From NCBI GenBank assembly GCA_900767645.1, contig CAAFZY010000035.1:1-64000 (forward strand): a DNA stretch of 64,000 bases. Reading direction: 5' to 3'. This stretch comes from Alphaproteobacteria bacterium. Its GTDB lineage: Bacteria; Pseudomonadota; Alphaproteobacteria; RF32; CAG-239. Position 1 is the first letter of the stretch. Every line of letters begins with the position of its first letter. The notes beneath the pieces are model-generated. The model was not told where the DNA came from and ran no database searches. It saw nothing but the letters and a program-made list of their open reading frames with translations. Positions 55,207 to 64,000 of the stretch are shown here, piece after piece. The position numbers and the translations under genes were made by a program.

Positions 55207-56607
55207 ATGAGAAATTTTCCCTGCAAAACAGCGTTTGCTTTAGCTGTTTCTATGCTCGTTTGCGGCTGCGGAACAACCAATAAGCTAAAATTTGAGCATT
55301 TCACGGAAGAATATAAACAAGGTGAATTTTGTAAAGCAACCGATACCGTGCTTGATGAAAAGAATGTGTGCAATACTGACATTGAAAAATTTAAACCTGC
55401 CGACTTTAATATTGATGAGCAATTAAACGCCGGAACATCATTGTTTTTAGCGCAAAAACACGAATTATCCGAAAGTCTTTTTGAAAAAGCATCATCTTCA
55501 ATTCAAGAAGATTTATCCTCTACCGGAATAGCCCGTGGCACCGTTGAAGTCGTTGCCAATGCAAGTATGCTTGACTACAATCCGATGATTATGGACGGCA
55601 TTTATTTGCACTCATACACATTTTTAAACGCCTTATCGGCTGAAAATAAAGACGATGCAAAAATTCAAATTAACCGTGCTTATAATTTTCAGCAAAACGC
55701 CGTAAACGCGTTCAGTAAAGAAATTGAAAAAGAAAAAGCCGATGCTGCCAAAGAAGCTTCTCAAATGGAAAAAGATGCCAAAGCGGCTAACGATAAAAAC
55801 ATTTCCGATGTTATGGCCAACTACAAGCAATTTGCCAGATGGAAAGGTTATTCCAACTTTGTAAACCCATATGTAACCTACATCAGCGGACTTTACTTTA
55901 TGACCAACGGAACCGGCAACAGCGACTATGAAAACGCCTCTAATTATATGAAACGCGTTCACGGTATGGTAAGTTCCAACACCTTTGTAAAAGACGATTT
56001 GGCTATTGCCGAAAAGTTGGCGCAAGGCAATCGCAGCGCGCTTAAACCAACCGCATGGGTTGTTTTTGAAAACGGTTTGGTTGCCCGCTTTAAAGAATTC
56101 CGACTTGATTTGCCGATTTTTATCGCCACCGATAATGTTAAAACCGCATCGTTGGCACTGCCCTATCCTGAGCAGCGTGATGAAGCATTCAAAAACATTG
56201 CGGTTTCAAACGGCAAAAAGAAAGTAACGACCGAAACTCTTGCTGATATAGATAATATTTTCATTGCCGAATTTCACAAAAAGCTTCCGACCATTGTAGC
56301 CAAAGCCGTAACCAAATTAGCCTTGCAAACTGCCGCACAAGCGGTTGCGCAAGACCAGTTCGGCGATTTAGGCGGAATTGCCGCCGCGGCATATTCGGTT
56401 ATGACAGCCGGCGCCGACACTCGCAGTTGGTACAGTTTGCCTAAAAACGTGCAATTAGCTAAAGTTGCGAAAAACGGCGATAAAATCACCTTATACATCG
56501 GCGATAAAAATATTGATGTAAACGTGCCTGAAAACGGCAACTCTATTGTTTATGTCAGAACGCCGAGCGCGGCAAGCAATCCGGTTGTTGAAGTATTTAA
56601 TCTGTAA
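55207..56607 (+). CDS. COG3014-like lipoprotein
   Basis: 466 residues. Signal peptide with lipobox VCGC, then TPR-like helical repeats (FLAQKHELSESLFEKASSSI, AKIQINRAYNFQQNAVNAFS) and a C-terminal part with ARWKGYSNFVNPYVTYISGL and SWYSLPKNVQLAKV. This matches the COG3014 family, commonly next to YcfL/LpoB-type lipoproteins. A role in envelope or peptidoglycan synthesis is inferred from context. Confidence 0.75.
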   Translation: MRNFPCKTAFALAVSMLVCGCGTTNKLKFEHFTEEYKQGEFCKATDTVLDEKNVCNTDIEKFKPADFNIDEQLNAGTSLFLAQKHELSESLFEKASSSIQEDLSSTGIARGTVEVVANASMLDYNPMIMDGIYLHSYTFLNALSAENKDDAKIQINRAYNFQQNAVNAFSKEIEKEKADAAKEASQMEKDAKAANDKNISDVMANYKQFARWKGYSNFVNPYVTYISGLYFMTNGTGNSDYENASNYMKRVHGMVSSNTFVKDDLAIAEKLAQGNRSALKPTAWVVFENGLVARFKEFRLDLPIFIATDNVKTASLALPYPEQRDEAFKNIAVSNGKKKVTTETLADIDNIFIAEFHKKLPTIVAKAVTKLALQTAAQAVAQDQFGDLGGIAAAAYSVMTAGADTRSWYSLPKNVQLAKVAKNGDKITLYIGDKNIDVNVPENGNSIVYVRTPSAASNPVVEVFNL

Positions 56608-56623
56608 CTGAAAGGTCTTAATC

Positions 56624-57001
56624 ATGAACAAAATAATTGCTTTTTGCGCAGTATTACTGCTCTTTGCATGTGCTGCTCCGCTTGAATACGACCGCGCTAA
56701 ATTTTCCATTAATCCCGATGTAAAATTCAGCGCCATCAATTCAAATTCTAATATCAGAGAACGCGATGGGCAAGTTGTAGCTCAAGTTATGGGCATCAGC
56801 GCCAAAAATCAAGCCGTATACTATAAAGTTGAATGGTTTGACGCTAACGGCATGAATATCAGCAGCTCGTTATCCGCATGGAAAAAAGTAAATTTATTTA
56901 AAAACTCTGAATTTATATGGAAAGCTGTTGCTCCTTCAAAACGAGCCTCTGCTTACCGCATTTACATAACCGATGACATCGGCAATGGCATAATTGAATA
57001 A
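56624..57001 (+). CDS. YcfL-like (DUF1425) lipoprotein
   Basis: 125 residues. Signal peptide with lipobox LFAC, then the beta-sandwich pattern of DUF1425: YYKVEWFDANGMNISS, a following Trp, WKAVAPSKRASAYRIYI. In E. coli ycfL is next to lpoB, as here. Lies 16 bp after the COG3014-like gene. Confidence 0.75.
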   Translation: MNKIIAFCAVLLLFACAAPLEYDRAKFSINPDVKFSAINSNSNIRERDGQVVAQVMGISAKNQAVYYKVEWFDANGMNISSSLSAWKKVNLFKNSEFIWKAVAPSKRASAYRIYITDDIGNGIIE

Positions 57002-57012
57002 GGAAAATTAAA

Positions 57013-57606
57013 ATGAAAAACATTGTAAAATTTTTTATGATTGCATTTGCAGCATTAACATTAAACGGTTGCGCCTCCGAAACCGTATTAATTGATAACG
57101 ACAACGACTCAACCTCCCGAGCTGCCGCTTTGGAAAGCCGTGATTTTGAAAGCGTTTCAAACAAAATGATTGCCGATATGCTTGAAATGGGCACCTTAAA
57201 CAAACCGAACGGCGGCGTTTATGTGTTGGTTATTTCCCGCATTGAAAACGACACCATGCAGCGCATTGATGTTGACGAACTTTCTAAATCTATCCGCATT
57301 GCCTTAATGAAAAGCGGAAAAGTCCGTGTTACCACCTTCAATGAAGATTCAATGGTAATGGCCTCAAGCCAACTCCGTAAATCAAAAGAATTTAACCAAG
57401 CAAACGTTAGAAAAGCCGGTTCTTTAGCAGCCCCTGAATTAAGTATGTCGGGCAAAATCACTCAAAAAGAATTAAAAGTTTCCGGCAAAAAACGCATTGA
57501 ATACCGCTTTTCATTATCAATCACCGATCTTTCCAACGGTTTAACCTTATGGGAAGGCGAAGAACGCATTACCAAACTTGCCGACAAAAACGCCGCAAGC
57601 TGGTAA
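57013..57606 (+). CDS. Penicillin-binding protein activator LpoB-like lipoprotein
   Basis: 197 residues. Signal peptide with lipobox LNGC, then the LpoB fold: SRDFESVSNKMIADMLEM, VYVLVISRIENDTMQRIDVD, LSKSIRIALMKSGKVRV and SMSGKI...YRFSLSITDLSNG. LpoB stimulates a bifunctional PBP from the outer membrane. Its order after YcfL supports the call. The enzyme partner is not in this operon; mrdA is on the other strand 4 kb away. Confidence 0.8.
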   Translation: MKNIVKFFMIAFAALTLNGCASETVLIDNDNDSTSRAAALESRDFESVSNKMIADMLEMGTLNKPNGGVYVLVISRIENDTMQRIDVDELSKSIRIALMKSGKVRVTTFNEDSMVMASSQLRKSKEFNQANVRKAGSLAAPELSMSGKITQKELKVSGKKRIEYRFSLSITDLSNGLTLWEGEERITKLADKNAASW

Positions 57607-57624
57607 GCATTAAGGAGTAATAAT

Positions 57625-58776
57625 ATGAAAAAAATAATTTTAGCATTGTTTTTATTTACGGCAATTAGCGCACAAGCCAAAGAAATTACCGTAACCGCCT
57701 ACGGCGAAGGCGATGATTATGATTGGGCGGTACTGAACGCGGTTGAAAACGCCGTGCGGCAAACCTCTGATATTACCGTGGAAGGCAAAGGCTTGCACAA
57801 ACTTGACGTTGCCGCCACCGCATCAGTCGACGCCAACCATTCCGCCGGATATAACAGCAACGATTCACTGAATACTGAAGAAAAAAAGCTCCAAGGCGTT
57901 TTGCCGCAAAACAACAGCTTTAACGGCAGCAAGCAAAACTCGCAACAATTTAATGAAAGCGCCTCGCTTAATGCCATGGTCGGCGTTCGCGACAACTCCA
58001 AAAATATTCTTGCCAAATACAAAGGTTCGGTTTCATCCTATGAGGTATTGGAACAAACCCAAGAAAACGGCAAATACCGAGTTAAAATTAAAGCGACTGT
58101 TATCAAAGAAGATGTTTACGATTCGCATGATTACAAATCAAAAAATTTAGTTAAAAAATCGGAATATTCTTTGGCGATTATGCCGTTTAAAATTGCGCGC
58201 AATGCAAGTTGTTTAGGCAAAAATCTAAGCAACAGCGACACTAATGCCGTCATAAGCAACTTGTTTATTGAAAAACTGGCGCCAAGCCGCAAATTTAATT
58301 TGGTCGACCGTAACAATTTAGACGACTATGCCTCTGAAATGGCATTGATTGAAAGCGACATGACTTTACCCGAAAATAAAGTTAAGTTCAAAAATGTGGC
58401 CGCCGCTGATTATATTTTGGTCGGATCAGTTGATAATTTCAGCGCATCCACCCATAAAGAATATATTCCTTTAACCGGTGAAACCAGCTATGAGAGCTAT
58501 TCTAAAGCAAAAATTTCGTATCGTATTTTGGAAACTGCCACCATGGAAATTGTTTCTGCCGGTTCATCTGAACAAAAATTCAGCAAAGACGGAGCTTTTT
58601 CATCATGCGAAAATGTCAAAGAACTATTGTTGAAGCGCGCAATTGCCGATGCTGCGGAAAAAATTCTGACCGACGTTTTCCCTGATTATAAACCGGCACA
58701 CACTTCCTCCTCTAAAAAAGCGGTAAAACAATCGGCTCCGGCACAAAATCCCGATTATTCACTGCAATTGTATTAA
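57625..58776 (+). CDS. CsgG-like secreted protein
   Basis: 383 residues. Signal peptide ending SAQA, an N-terminal flexible Asn/Ser-rich stretch (about 85-120) and a CsgG/LpoB-related domain: SLAIMPFKI, FIEKLAPSRKFNLVDRNNLD, AADYILVGSVDNFS and RILETATMEIVSAGSSEQKF. No lipobox, unlike most CsgG. Perhaps a periplasmic partner of the LpoB-like protein. Last gene of the operon, followed by a terminator. Confidence 0.7.
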   Translation: MKKIILALFLFTAISAQAKEITVTAYGEGDDYDWAVLNAVENAVRQTSDITVEGKGLHKLDVAATASVDANHSAGYNSNDSLNTEEKKLQGVLPQNNSFNGSKQNSQQFNESASLNAMVGVRDNSKNILAKYKGSVSSYEVLEQTQENGKYRVKIKATVIKEDVYDSHDYKSKNLVKKSEYSLAIMPFKIARNASCLGKNLSNSDTNAVISNLFIEKLAPSRKFNLVDRNNLDDYASEMALIESDMTLPENKVKFKNVAAADYILVGSVDNFSASTHKEYIPLTGETSYESYSKAKISYRILETATMEIVSAGSSEQKFSKDGAFSSCENVKELLLKRAIADAAEKILTDVFPDYKPAHTSSSKKAVKQSAPAQNPDYSLQLY

Positions 58777-58803
58777 AACGGTCAGATAAAATACTTATCC
58801 TCT

Positions 58804-58838
58804 ACCCCCTGAAAAAAACATTTTCAGGGGTGTTTTTT
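58804..58838 (+). terminator. Terminator of the envelope operon
   Basis: CCCCTGAAAA-AAACA-TTTTCAGGGG followed by TGTTTTTT. Confidence 0.88.
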
Positions 58839-58939
58839 ATTGCAATATTTCTCAACAAAAATACTGGACAAAAAAATAAATACGTGCTAGTATAAGCTCA
58901 TATATTAAAGATAATCCGTTACAGTTAAGGAGTTTTATC

Positions 58940-60028
58940 ATGACAGAGAATACCGAATGGACAGATGAATTGAAAAAACAGCTCGATTCCTTAGAAGCTG
59001 CCGGCGTTGATATTTCTGATTACAAAGGTATCAAAACCAAAGAGGAATATGAGGCCAAAAAAAATGAGCTTACTCGCAAACTTGAAGAAGTTAAAGCTCC
59101 TGAAGTTAAAGCTGATGAAGCTAAAAATGCCGAAAAAACCCCGACCGATAACGATAAACCCCAAAGCTTAGTCGTTGATAATGAAGGCGGCGATAAAACT
59201 GATGATTTGCAGTGGATTGAAGAAAAACGCAAATTCTGGAAAGAATACGCCGAATCAGTTGAAAATACTTTTGAAAATGACGCTAAAAAAGATATTGAAA
59301 GCAAAAGTTTTCATTGCTCGCTCACCAAAGATGAAGATCATGGCGAAGCCACTTACATTTCGCCGACCAACGTGCAAGTCAGCAAAGATTCGCACCTTGT
59401 TACGTATCAGGGGTTTGTAAAAGACGCCTTAAAAAACAATTTAACCATTACATTCGGGCCAAAGCTTGATGGTAAGCAAAAAGCCATGTTGCTCGCCGCT
59501 TGTTTAATGGAACAAGGTACTTACGGCAACGGCAATAAAGTGGCAATGGTAAACCCGCCCAAAATTGATATGGACGCCGAATATATGAAAGATATACCGG
59601 AAGATGCCAAAAAAGTTTTGGAAGGTTACGCCAAGGCTAAGCAGCAAGAAGCGCAACAAAAAATTTCCGAACTTAAAAAGCGCTTAAAAGAAAATGACAC
59701 GACGGAAGGCAAAACTCCCGAAGAGCAAAAAAACATTATGAAAGAGCGCCGCGAAATTCGTAAAGAGCAGCTTGCCGGCGTCAAAGATTTATTAACGTCT
59801 AAGCAAATTGCCACTCACGAACAAAAAGAAATCGACCGCGAAAAAATTATGGCTGCGCGCTTAGGCATTACCGGCGCTTACACCACCAAAAACGCCAAAG
59901 GTGAAGAAAGAGTGGCTAAGGAAGAAGAAGGTTTGGACAAAGCCAAAGGTTCTGACGGCAAACTACGTATTCCACAATACGTACAAAAGGCTTTGGCCGA
60001 AAAATACGGTAAAAATCAAGGCAAATAA
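58940..60028 (+). CDS. Hypothetical charged coiled-coil protein
   Basis: 362 residues, very rich in Lys and Glu, no signal peptide or membrane helix. Predicted coiled coils around 20-60 and 225-300 (KAKQQEAQQKISELKKRLKE). A central part (SPTNVQVSKDSHLVTYQGFV, MLLAACLMEQGTYGNG) looks globular. AAGGAG precedes the ATG. No family recognised; own terminator. Confidence 0.6.
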   Translation: MTENTEWTDELKKQLDSLEAAGVDISDYKGIKTKEEYEAKKNELTRKLEEVKAPEVKADEAKNAEKTPTDNDKPQSLVVDNEGGDKTDDLQWIEEKRKFWKEYAESVENTFENDAKKDIESKSFHCSLTKDEDHGEATYISPTNVQVSKDSHLVTYQGFVKDALKNNLTITFGPKLDGKQKAMLLAACLMEQGTYGNGNKVAMVNPPKIDMDAEYMKDIPEDAKKVLEGYAKAKQQEAQQKISELKKRLKENDTTEGKTPEEQKNIMKERREIRKEQLAGVKDLLTSKQIATHEQKEIDREKIMAARLGITGAYTTKNAKGEERVAKEEEGLDKAKGSDGKLRIPQYVQKALAEKYGKNQGK

Positions 60029-60045
60029 TTGCTAAATACAAAAGC

Positions 60046-60075
60046 AAAATCCGCCGATAAATTCGGCGGATTTTT
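60046..60075. terminator. Terminator between convergent genes
   Basis: AAAATCCGCCGA...TCGGCGGATTTTT; A and T runs on the two sides may serve rodA as well. Confidence 0.85.
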
Positions 60076-60096
60076 CATATCTTAAACAGTCGGATT

Positions 60097-61251
60097 TTAA
60101 TCATCGCCGAACGAACTGCGACCTAAGTTAATATTACGGTTAATATCCATACATAAAATAATGCCGAAACTTGCCATTACCGAAAGCATTACCGTTCCGC
60201 CGTATGAAATCAGCGGCAGCGGAATCCCTACTACCGGAAGCAACCCCAATACCATGGCAATATTAATAAACACATACATAAAATAGTTGGTATTAAGCCC
60301 GATAACCACCAATTTTCCGTAATAACTGGTAATTCGGAACGCAAACAAATAGCCGTACGCAATAATCACCAAATTAAGCAACACCACCAACACCGCGCCA
60401 ATCATACCAAATTCTTCCGAAAGCATCGTAAAAATAAAGTCCGTATGCTTTTCTGGCAAAAAATTTAAGTGACTTTGCGTACCGTTCAAAAATCCTTTGC
60501 CGAAAACTCCGCCTGACCCCAGCGCAATTTTAGATTGGATAATATGATACCCCGCCCCGAGCGGATCACGCTCTGGATTCAAAAAAGTTAAAACGCGGTC
60601 TTTTTGATAATCATGCAAAAACTGCCATGCAATCGGCGCCATTGCAATAGCCGAACCACCGACCAACGCAAATTTCCACCATTGAACGCCCACTACAAAA
60701 AAGATAACCATGGTGGTAAACAAAAGCATTAAAGCCGTACCCAAATCCGGTTGCAATATGATAAGCGCCGCCGGAAATAAGGCCATTAAAATCGGCGCGA
60801 CAATGCCTCGCAAACTCTGAATTTTATTTAATGTGCAACTATGAAAATATTTCGCGAGCACCAACACCATAGTTATCTTCATCAACTCCGATGGTTGCAA
60901 CTTAAACAGTTTTAAATCAATCCAGCGTTGCGCTCCCATACCGATATGTCCGCCTATTTCAACTCCGATAAGCAAAAGCAAAACCAAAAAATACGCAACA
61001 TATGAATATTTCAAATAAATTTTAACGTCAAGCAAGGCCAAAAACAGCATTAACCCCAACGAAACGCCAAAACGCACCAGCTGTTTTGCCGCCCATGGAT
61101 TCCAACTGCCGTTAGCTGCCGAATAAAGCACCACAATGCCTATAAAGGCAAGCATGGTTATGCACAAAACATATCCCCAGTTAATGCAGTAAAACCGGTC
61201 TTTCAGTGATAACTGTTGGCTTTTAAAACCCGCCTCATAATATTTATACAT
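60097..61251 (-). CDS. rodA: Peptidoglycan glycosyltransferase RodA
   Basis: 384 residues, SEDS family, about ten membrane helices. Typical stretches: WIDLKLFKLQPSELMKI, LQPDLGTALML, GSGGVFGKGFLNGTQSHLNF, LPEKHTDFIF, LPVVGIPLPLISYGGT. It polymerises lipid II together with PBP2 during side-wall growth. Follows mrdA by nine bases. Confidence 0.96.
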   Translation of the reverse strand: MYKYYEAGFKSQQLSLKDRFYCINWGYVLCITMLAFIGIVVLYSAANGSWNPWAAKQLVRFGVSLGLMLFLALLDVKIYLKYSYVAYFLVLLLLIGVEIGGHIGMGAQRWIDLKLFKLQPSELMKITMVLVLAKYFHSCTLNKIQSLRGIVAPILMALFPAALIILQPDLGTALMLLFTTMVIFFVVGVQWWKFALVGGSAIAMAPIAWQFLHDYQKDRVLTFLNPERDPLGAGYHIIQSKIALGSGGVFGKGFLNGTQSHLNFLPEKHTDFIFTMLSEEFGMIGAVLVVLLNLVIIAYGYLFAFRITSYYGKLVVIGLNTNYFMYVFINIAMVLGLLPVVGIPLPLISYGGTVMLSVMASFGIILCMDINRNINLGRSSFGDD

Positions 61252-61260
61252 CAGATTGCC

Positions 61261-63069
61261 CTACTCTATATTAAGTTCTATCGCTTTTTGCAAAATTTTG
61301 GAAGCAATCGGCGCCGCCACTCCTGAACCGGAAGAGCCGTGCTCAACCACCACCGCCACTGCGTATTGTGGTTTGTCGTGCGGGGCATATCCGATAAATA
61401 ACGCATGATTACGCAGTCGCCACGGCAGATTTTCATCTTTGACAATACCGTTTTGGCGCTCTTGCATACTGATGCGACGCACTTGCGTAGTGCCGGTTTT
61501 GCCGCCCATTTTTATGCCATTGATATCAAACCGCGCGCCTCCGGCAGTTCCTCGCTCACCGTTTACCACCTCAAACATTCCGCGCTTAACAATCTCAATA
61601 TTTTTGCGTGACACCGCAATTTTTTTAATTTTTCCCTTGTCTTGCAAGCTAAGCGGCACAAAAGTCGGGCTAACCTCATACCCGCCGTTTACCACACGCG
61701 CGAGCATAGTTGCCAACTGTATCGGCGTTGCCAAAACATACCCTTGCCCGATACCGGCAATCACACTTTCGCCTTGTTGCCATTTTTCACCGAAACGAGC
61801 CATTTTCCACGCCGCATCAGGAATTAAGCCGCCACGCTCATTATCAAGCGTAACACCGGTCGGCGAACCCATACCAAGCTTGCGCGCCATTGCGGCAATT
61901 TTTTCCATACCGAGTTGCATCGCCACTTCATAAAAGAAAATATCGCATGAATTTTTAAGCGCCCCAACCACATTAAGCCTGCCATGCCCGTAATGCTTCC
62001 AACAATGAAACATATGATTTCCGAGTTTCATGGCGCCGGTGCAGTCAAAAGTGGTATTTTCATCAATCACGCCGGCTTCAAGCGCCGCCAATGCCACCAC
62101 CACCTTAAAGGTCGACCCCGGAGAATATTGTCCGGCAACCGCTTTGTTAGTCAGCGGATTGCGCTCATTATTAAGCAAAGCAAGCCAATCTTTATGCGAT
62201 ATTCCGGTTGTAAACAAATTCGGATCAAACGACGGCACCGAAACAAACGCCAAAATCTCGCCGCTGTGCACATCAAGCACCACCGCCGCGCCGCTGTTGT
62301 CGCCAAACGCATCTTGCGCAAATTTTTGCAACCTGCTGTCAATGGTTAAGCGCAAACTTTCGCCCTCAATACCGTTCTGACGCTCAATTTCTTTCATAAT
62401 CCGCCCATAGGCATTAACCTCAAGCTTAATATTGCCGCCTTTACCCCGCAATTTGCTTTCAAAAATTTTTTCCAAACCGGCTTTGCCGATTTTGAACCCC
62501 GGAACCATTAACAGCGGATCGTTTTTAACATCATTTTCCGAAACCGCGCCGACATAGCCCAAAAAATGCGCGGTATATTTTCCCAGCGGATAGGTACGGT
62601 TAAGCCCTTCGCTGATAAAAATGCCAGAAAGCTCCGGCGCATTAAGTTGCAGAGCCGCAACCTCATTCCATGTTAAGTTATCTTTCAGTTTTATCGGCAC
62701 AAATTTGCGGCTGTAATAAATTTTATTGCGGATTTTGGCTTCTTCCTCTTCCGACAAAGGAATAATTTTTTTAAATCCGTTTAAGGTTTTATCCAAATCG
62801 GGGGTTTGTTCGGCAATAATCAGCGCCTGAAAGTTTTGTTCATTAGTTGCCAAAACAACGCCGTTGCGGTCATAAACCGAACCGCGCGGCGGTACCAAAA
62901 CTCGAGTTGAAATACGGTTTTCATCGGCAAGCATTTTATATTTTTCGCCTTGATAAACCTGCAAATAATAAAGACGTCCGATAAGCGCCATCAGCAACAC
63001 AAAAAACACTGCCGCCACCAACATGGTGCGTTGCAACAACACTTTGCCTTTGTCATTATCCCTGTTCAT
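61261..63069 (-). CDS. mrdA: Penicillin-binding protein 2 (transpeptidase)
   Basis: 602 residues. One N-terminal membrane helix (about 15-37), dimerisation/pedestal domain, and a transpeptidase domain with SxxK SPGSTFKV, SxN as KNSCD and KTG in KMGGKTGTTQV. Crosslinks peptidoglycan in the elongasome with RodA. Its start overlaps the end of mreD by 14 bp. Confidence 0.96.
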   Translation of the reverse strand: MNRDNDKGKVLLQRTMLVAAVFFVLLMALIGRLYYLQVYQGEKYKMLADENRISTRVLVPPRGSVYDRNGVVLATNEQNFQALIIAEQTPDLDKTLNGFKKIIPLSEEEEAKIRNKIYYSRKFVPIKLKDNLTWNEVAALQLNAPELSGIFISEGLNRTYPLGKYTAHFLGYVGAVSENDVKNDPLLMVPGFKIGKAGLEKIFESKLRGKGGNIKLEVNAYGRIMKEIERQNGIEGESLRLTIDSRLQKFAQDAFGDNSGAAVVLDVHSGEILAFVSVPSFDPNLFTTGISHKDWLALLNNERNPLTNKAVAGQYSPGSTFKVVVALAALEAGVIDENTTFDCTGAMKLGNHMFHCWKHYGHGRLNVVGALKNSCDIFFYEVAMQLGMEKIAAMARKLGMGSPTGVTLDNERGGLIPDAAWKMARFGEKWQQGESVIAGIGQGYVLATPIQLATMLARVVNGGYEVSPTFVPLSLQDKGKIKKIAVSRKNIEIVKRGMFEVVNGERGTAGGARFDINGIKMGGKTGTTQVRRISMQERQNGIVKDENLPWRLRNHALFIGYAPHDKPQYAVAVVVEHGSSGSGVAAPIASKILQKAIELNIE

Positions 63070-63592
63070 AAATCACCTCTTCATTAGCCAAAAAGCGATT
63101 TTGAATCCATATATTTAATCGTGCAATCAGCGGATATAAAAACACCGTTGCCAAATAAGCGGTAAACACTCCGCCGAAAGCCAAAAATTTGCTGTAATAT
63201 ACCGAAATCAACAGCCATTTTGCCACAAACGCCAACAATGAAATTATGGCAAATCCGCCCCAACTCAAGGCAAACGGCTTGCTGTTGACATAACTGCCAA
63301 ACGTGCTTGACAAAGCAAACACCAACATAAATGAAAAAACATTAAGCCCTATCGGAACCGCGCTTAAACTATCGGCAATAAACCCCAAAACAAAAGCCGA
63401 AAGCGCGCCAAACAAATCTTGCCGATACAGAGCCCAAAAATAAACGCATATCATACCAACATCAGGGCGCAAATATTGCGAAAGCGGAAGATGTATCGGC
63501 ACATACGCAACCAGCACCAACAATACAGAACATAAAAACGGTAAAATTTTTTTAAGCCGACCTTCTAAAATTTCAGTCAAAGAATCTTCCAT
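63056..63592 (-). CDS. mreD: Rod shape-determining protein MreD
   Basis: 178 residues, five membrane helices, with the MreD pattern RPDVGMICVYFWALYRQDLF and GFIADSLSAVPIGLNVFSFM. Inner-membrane partner of MreC. Two bases after mreC and overlapping mrdA. Confidence 0.93.
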   Translation of the reverse strand: MEDSLTEILEGRLKKILPFLCSVLLVLVAYVPIHLPLSQYLRPDVGMICVYFWALYRQDLFGALSAFVLGFIADSLSAVPIGLNVFSFMLVFALSSTFGSYVNSKPFALSWGGFAIISLLAFVAKWLLISVYYSKFLAFGGVFTAYLATVFLYPLIARLNIWIQNRFLANEEVIYEQG

Positions 63593-63593
63593 A

Positions 63594-64000
63594 TCATTCT
63601 CCGCCCTGATTAAGTTTCAGCATTCCGTCATACACGCCGTAATCAACAATTTTAATATATTCCAAACGCTCAATATCGCTGATAGTTTCAACCGCGATGG
63701 CCCCTTTGGTAATTTTACTTACCACTCCAATCGGCAATCCGGTCGGAAAAACTCCGGCCACACCTGAAGTAACCACCATATCACCTTCTTTAATATCCGC
63801 TCCGGCGGCGGTAAACATAAGCTTAGGTACCGTAGTGTTATCACCTGACAAAATACCGCGGATTCGGTTGCGCTCCAAAATTACCGGAACTTTAGAGTTA
63901 ATGTCGGTAAACAGCAAAACTCTGACATAGCTGCCGCTCACGCTTTCAACTCTGCCGACCACGCTTTCCGCGCCCAAAACAACTTGTCCTTTTCTAACCT
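63594..64000 (-). CDS. mreC: Rod shape-determining protein MreC (3' part)
   Basis: C-terminal ~135 residues of MreC: VVGRVESVSGSYVRVLLFTD, SKVPVILERNRIRGIL, DMVVTSGVAGVFPTGLPIGV, the two beta-barrel domains of periplasmic MreC. The frame continues to the window edge (VRKGQVVLGAES), so the start lies outside. Confidence 0.92.
   Translation of the reverse strand, partial: VRKGQVVLGAESVVGRVESVSGSYVRVLLFTDINSKVPVILERNRIRGILSGDNTTVPKLMFTAAGADIKEGDMVVTSGVAGVFPTGLPIGVVSKITKGAIAVETISDIERLEYIKIVDYGVYDGMLKLNQGGE

Overview
The window looks like a chromosomal segment of an AT-rich, probably host-associated alphaproteobacterium. I infer this from the core gene style (mreC-mreD-mrdA-rodA, uvrA, clpB, ileS), from a DUF6362-plus-terminase pair, from a short palindrome of the alphaproteobacterial RVKPDND type, and from four copies of a prepilin-like family (core GRSMVEMLGVLAIIGV) that I associate with uncultured gut Alphaproteobacteria. 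The taxonomic call is inference; no 16S or other marker is present.

Layout. 1-2.7 kb: a prepilin-like gene, a thymidine/AMP phosphorylase-like gene and a tiny Cys-rich peptide gene. 2.9-22.2 kb: a very AT-rich accessory island that starts at tRNA-Gln(UUG) with an integrase N-terminal stub. It carries a type IIG restriction-methylase split by one base in an A8 tract, a Gabija-like OLD nuclease plus UvrD-like helicase pair, a six-gene RtcB operon (ankyrin, HNH, DUF6150-like, WG-repeat, rtcB, small ORF), a DUF6119/TIGR04141 protein divergent from an Mrr endonuclease, a KAP P-loop NTPase, an unknown gene broken in an A7 tract, and two membrane proteins. Two long direct repeats (9.5 and 19.6 kb), plus a 39-bp third piece, border the central block.

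22.2-35 kb: mostly core or lineage-specific genes: an RlaP-type nucleotidyltransferase, histidine phosphatase, macro-domain protein, an 1109-residue candidate effector, a YeaD-type mutarotase, a short FtsK-type ATPase, a transglutaminase-like protein and a second prepilin-like gene. 35-46 kb: tRNA-Ala, clpB, an RgpF-like protein, a membrane protein, lipoproteins, a LivK-like binding protein, uvrA and an unusual phosphatase-QueH fusion. 46-51.4 kb: prepilin-like genes three and four around a prophage remnant (terminase, DUF6362, S24 repressor) and tRNA-Phe. 51.5-64 kb: ileS, an envelope operon (COG3014-like lipoprotein, YcfL-like, LpoB-like, CsgG-like) behind two palindromic operators, a charged protein of unknown role, and the rod-shape operon on the minus strand running off the end.

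The two most interesting threads are (1) the dispersed prepilin-like genes, which share a ~95-bp 5' leader and an N-terminal core but have divergent C-terminal domains with conserved cysteines, and (2) the defence island, in which three genes show single-base shifts at or near homopolymers while the long core genes are intact.
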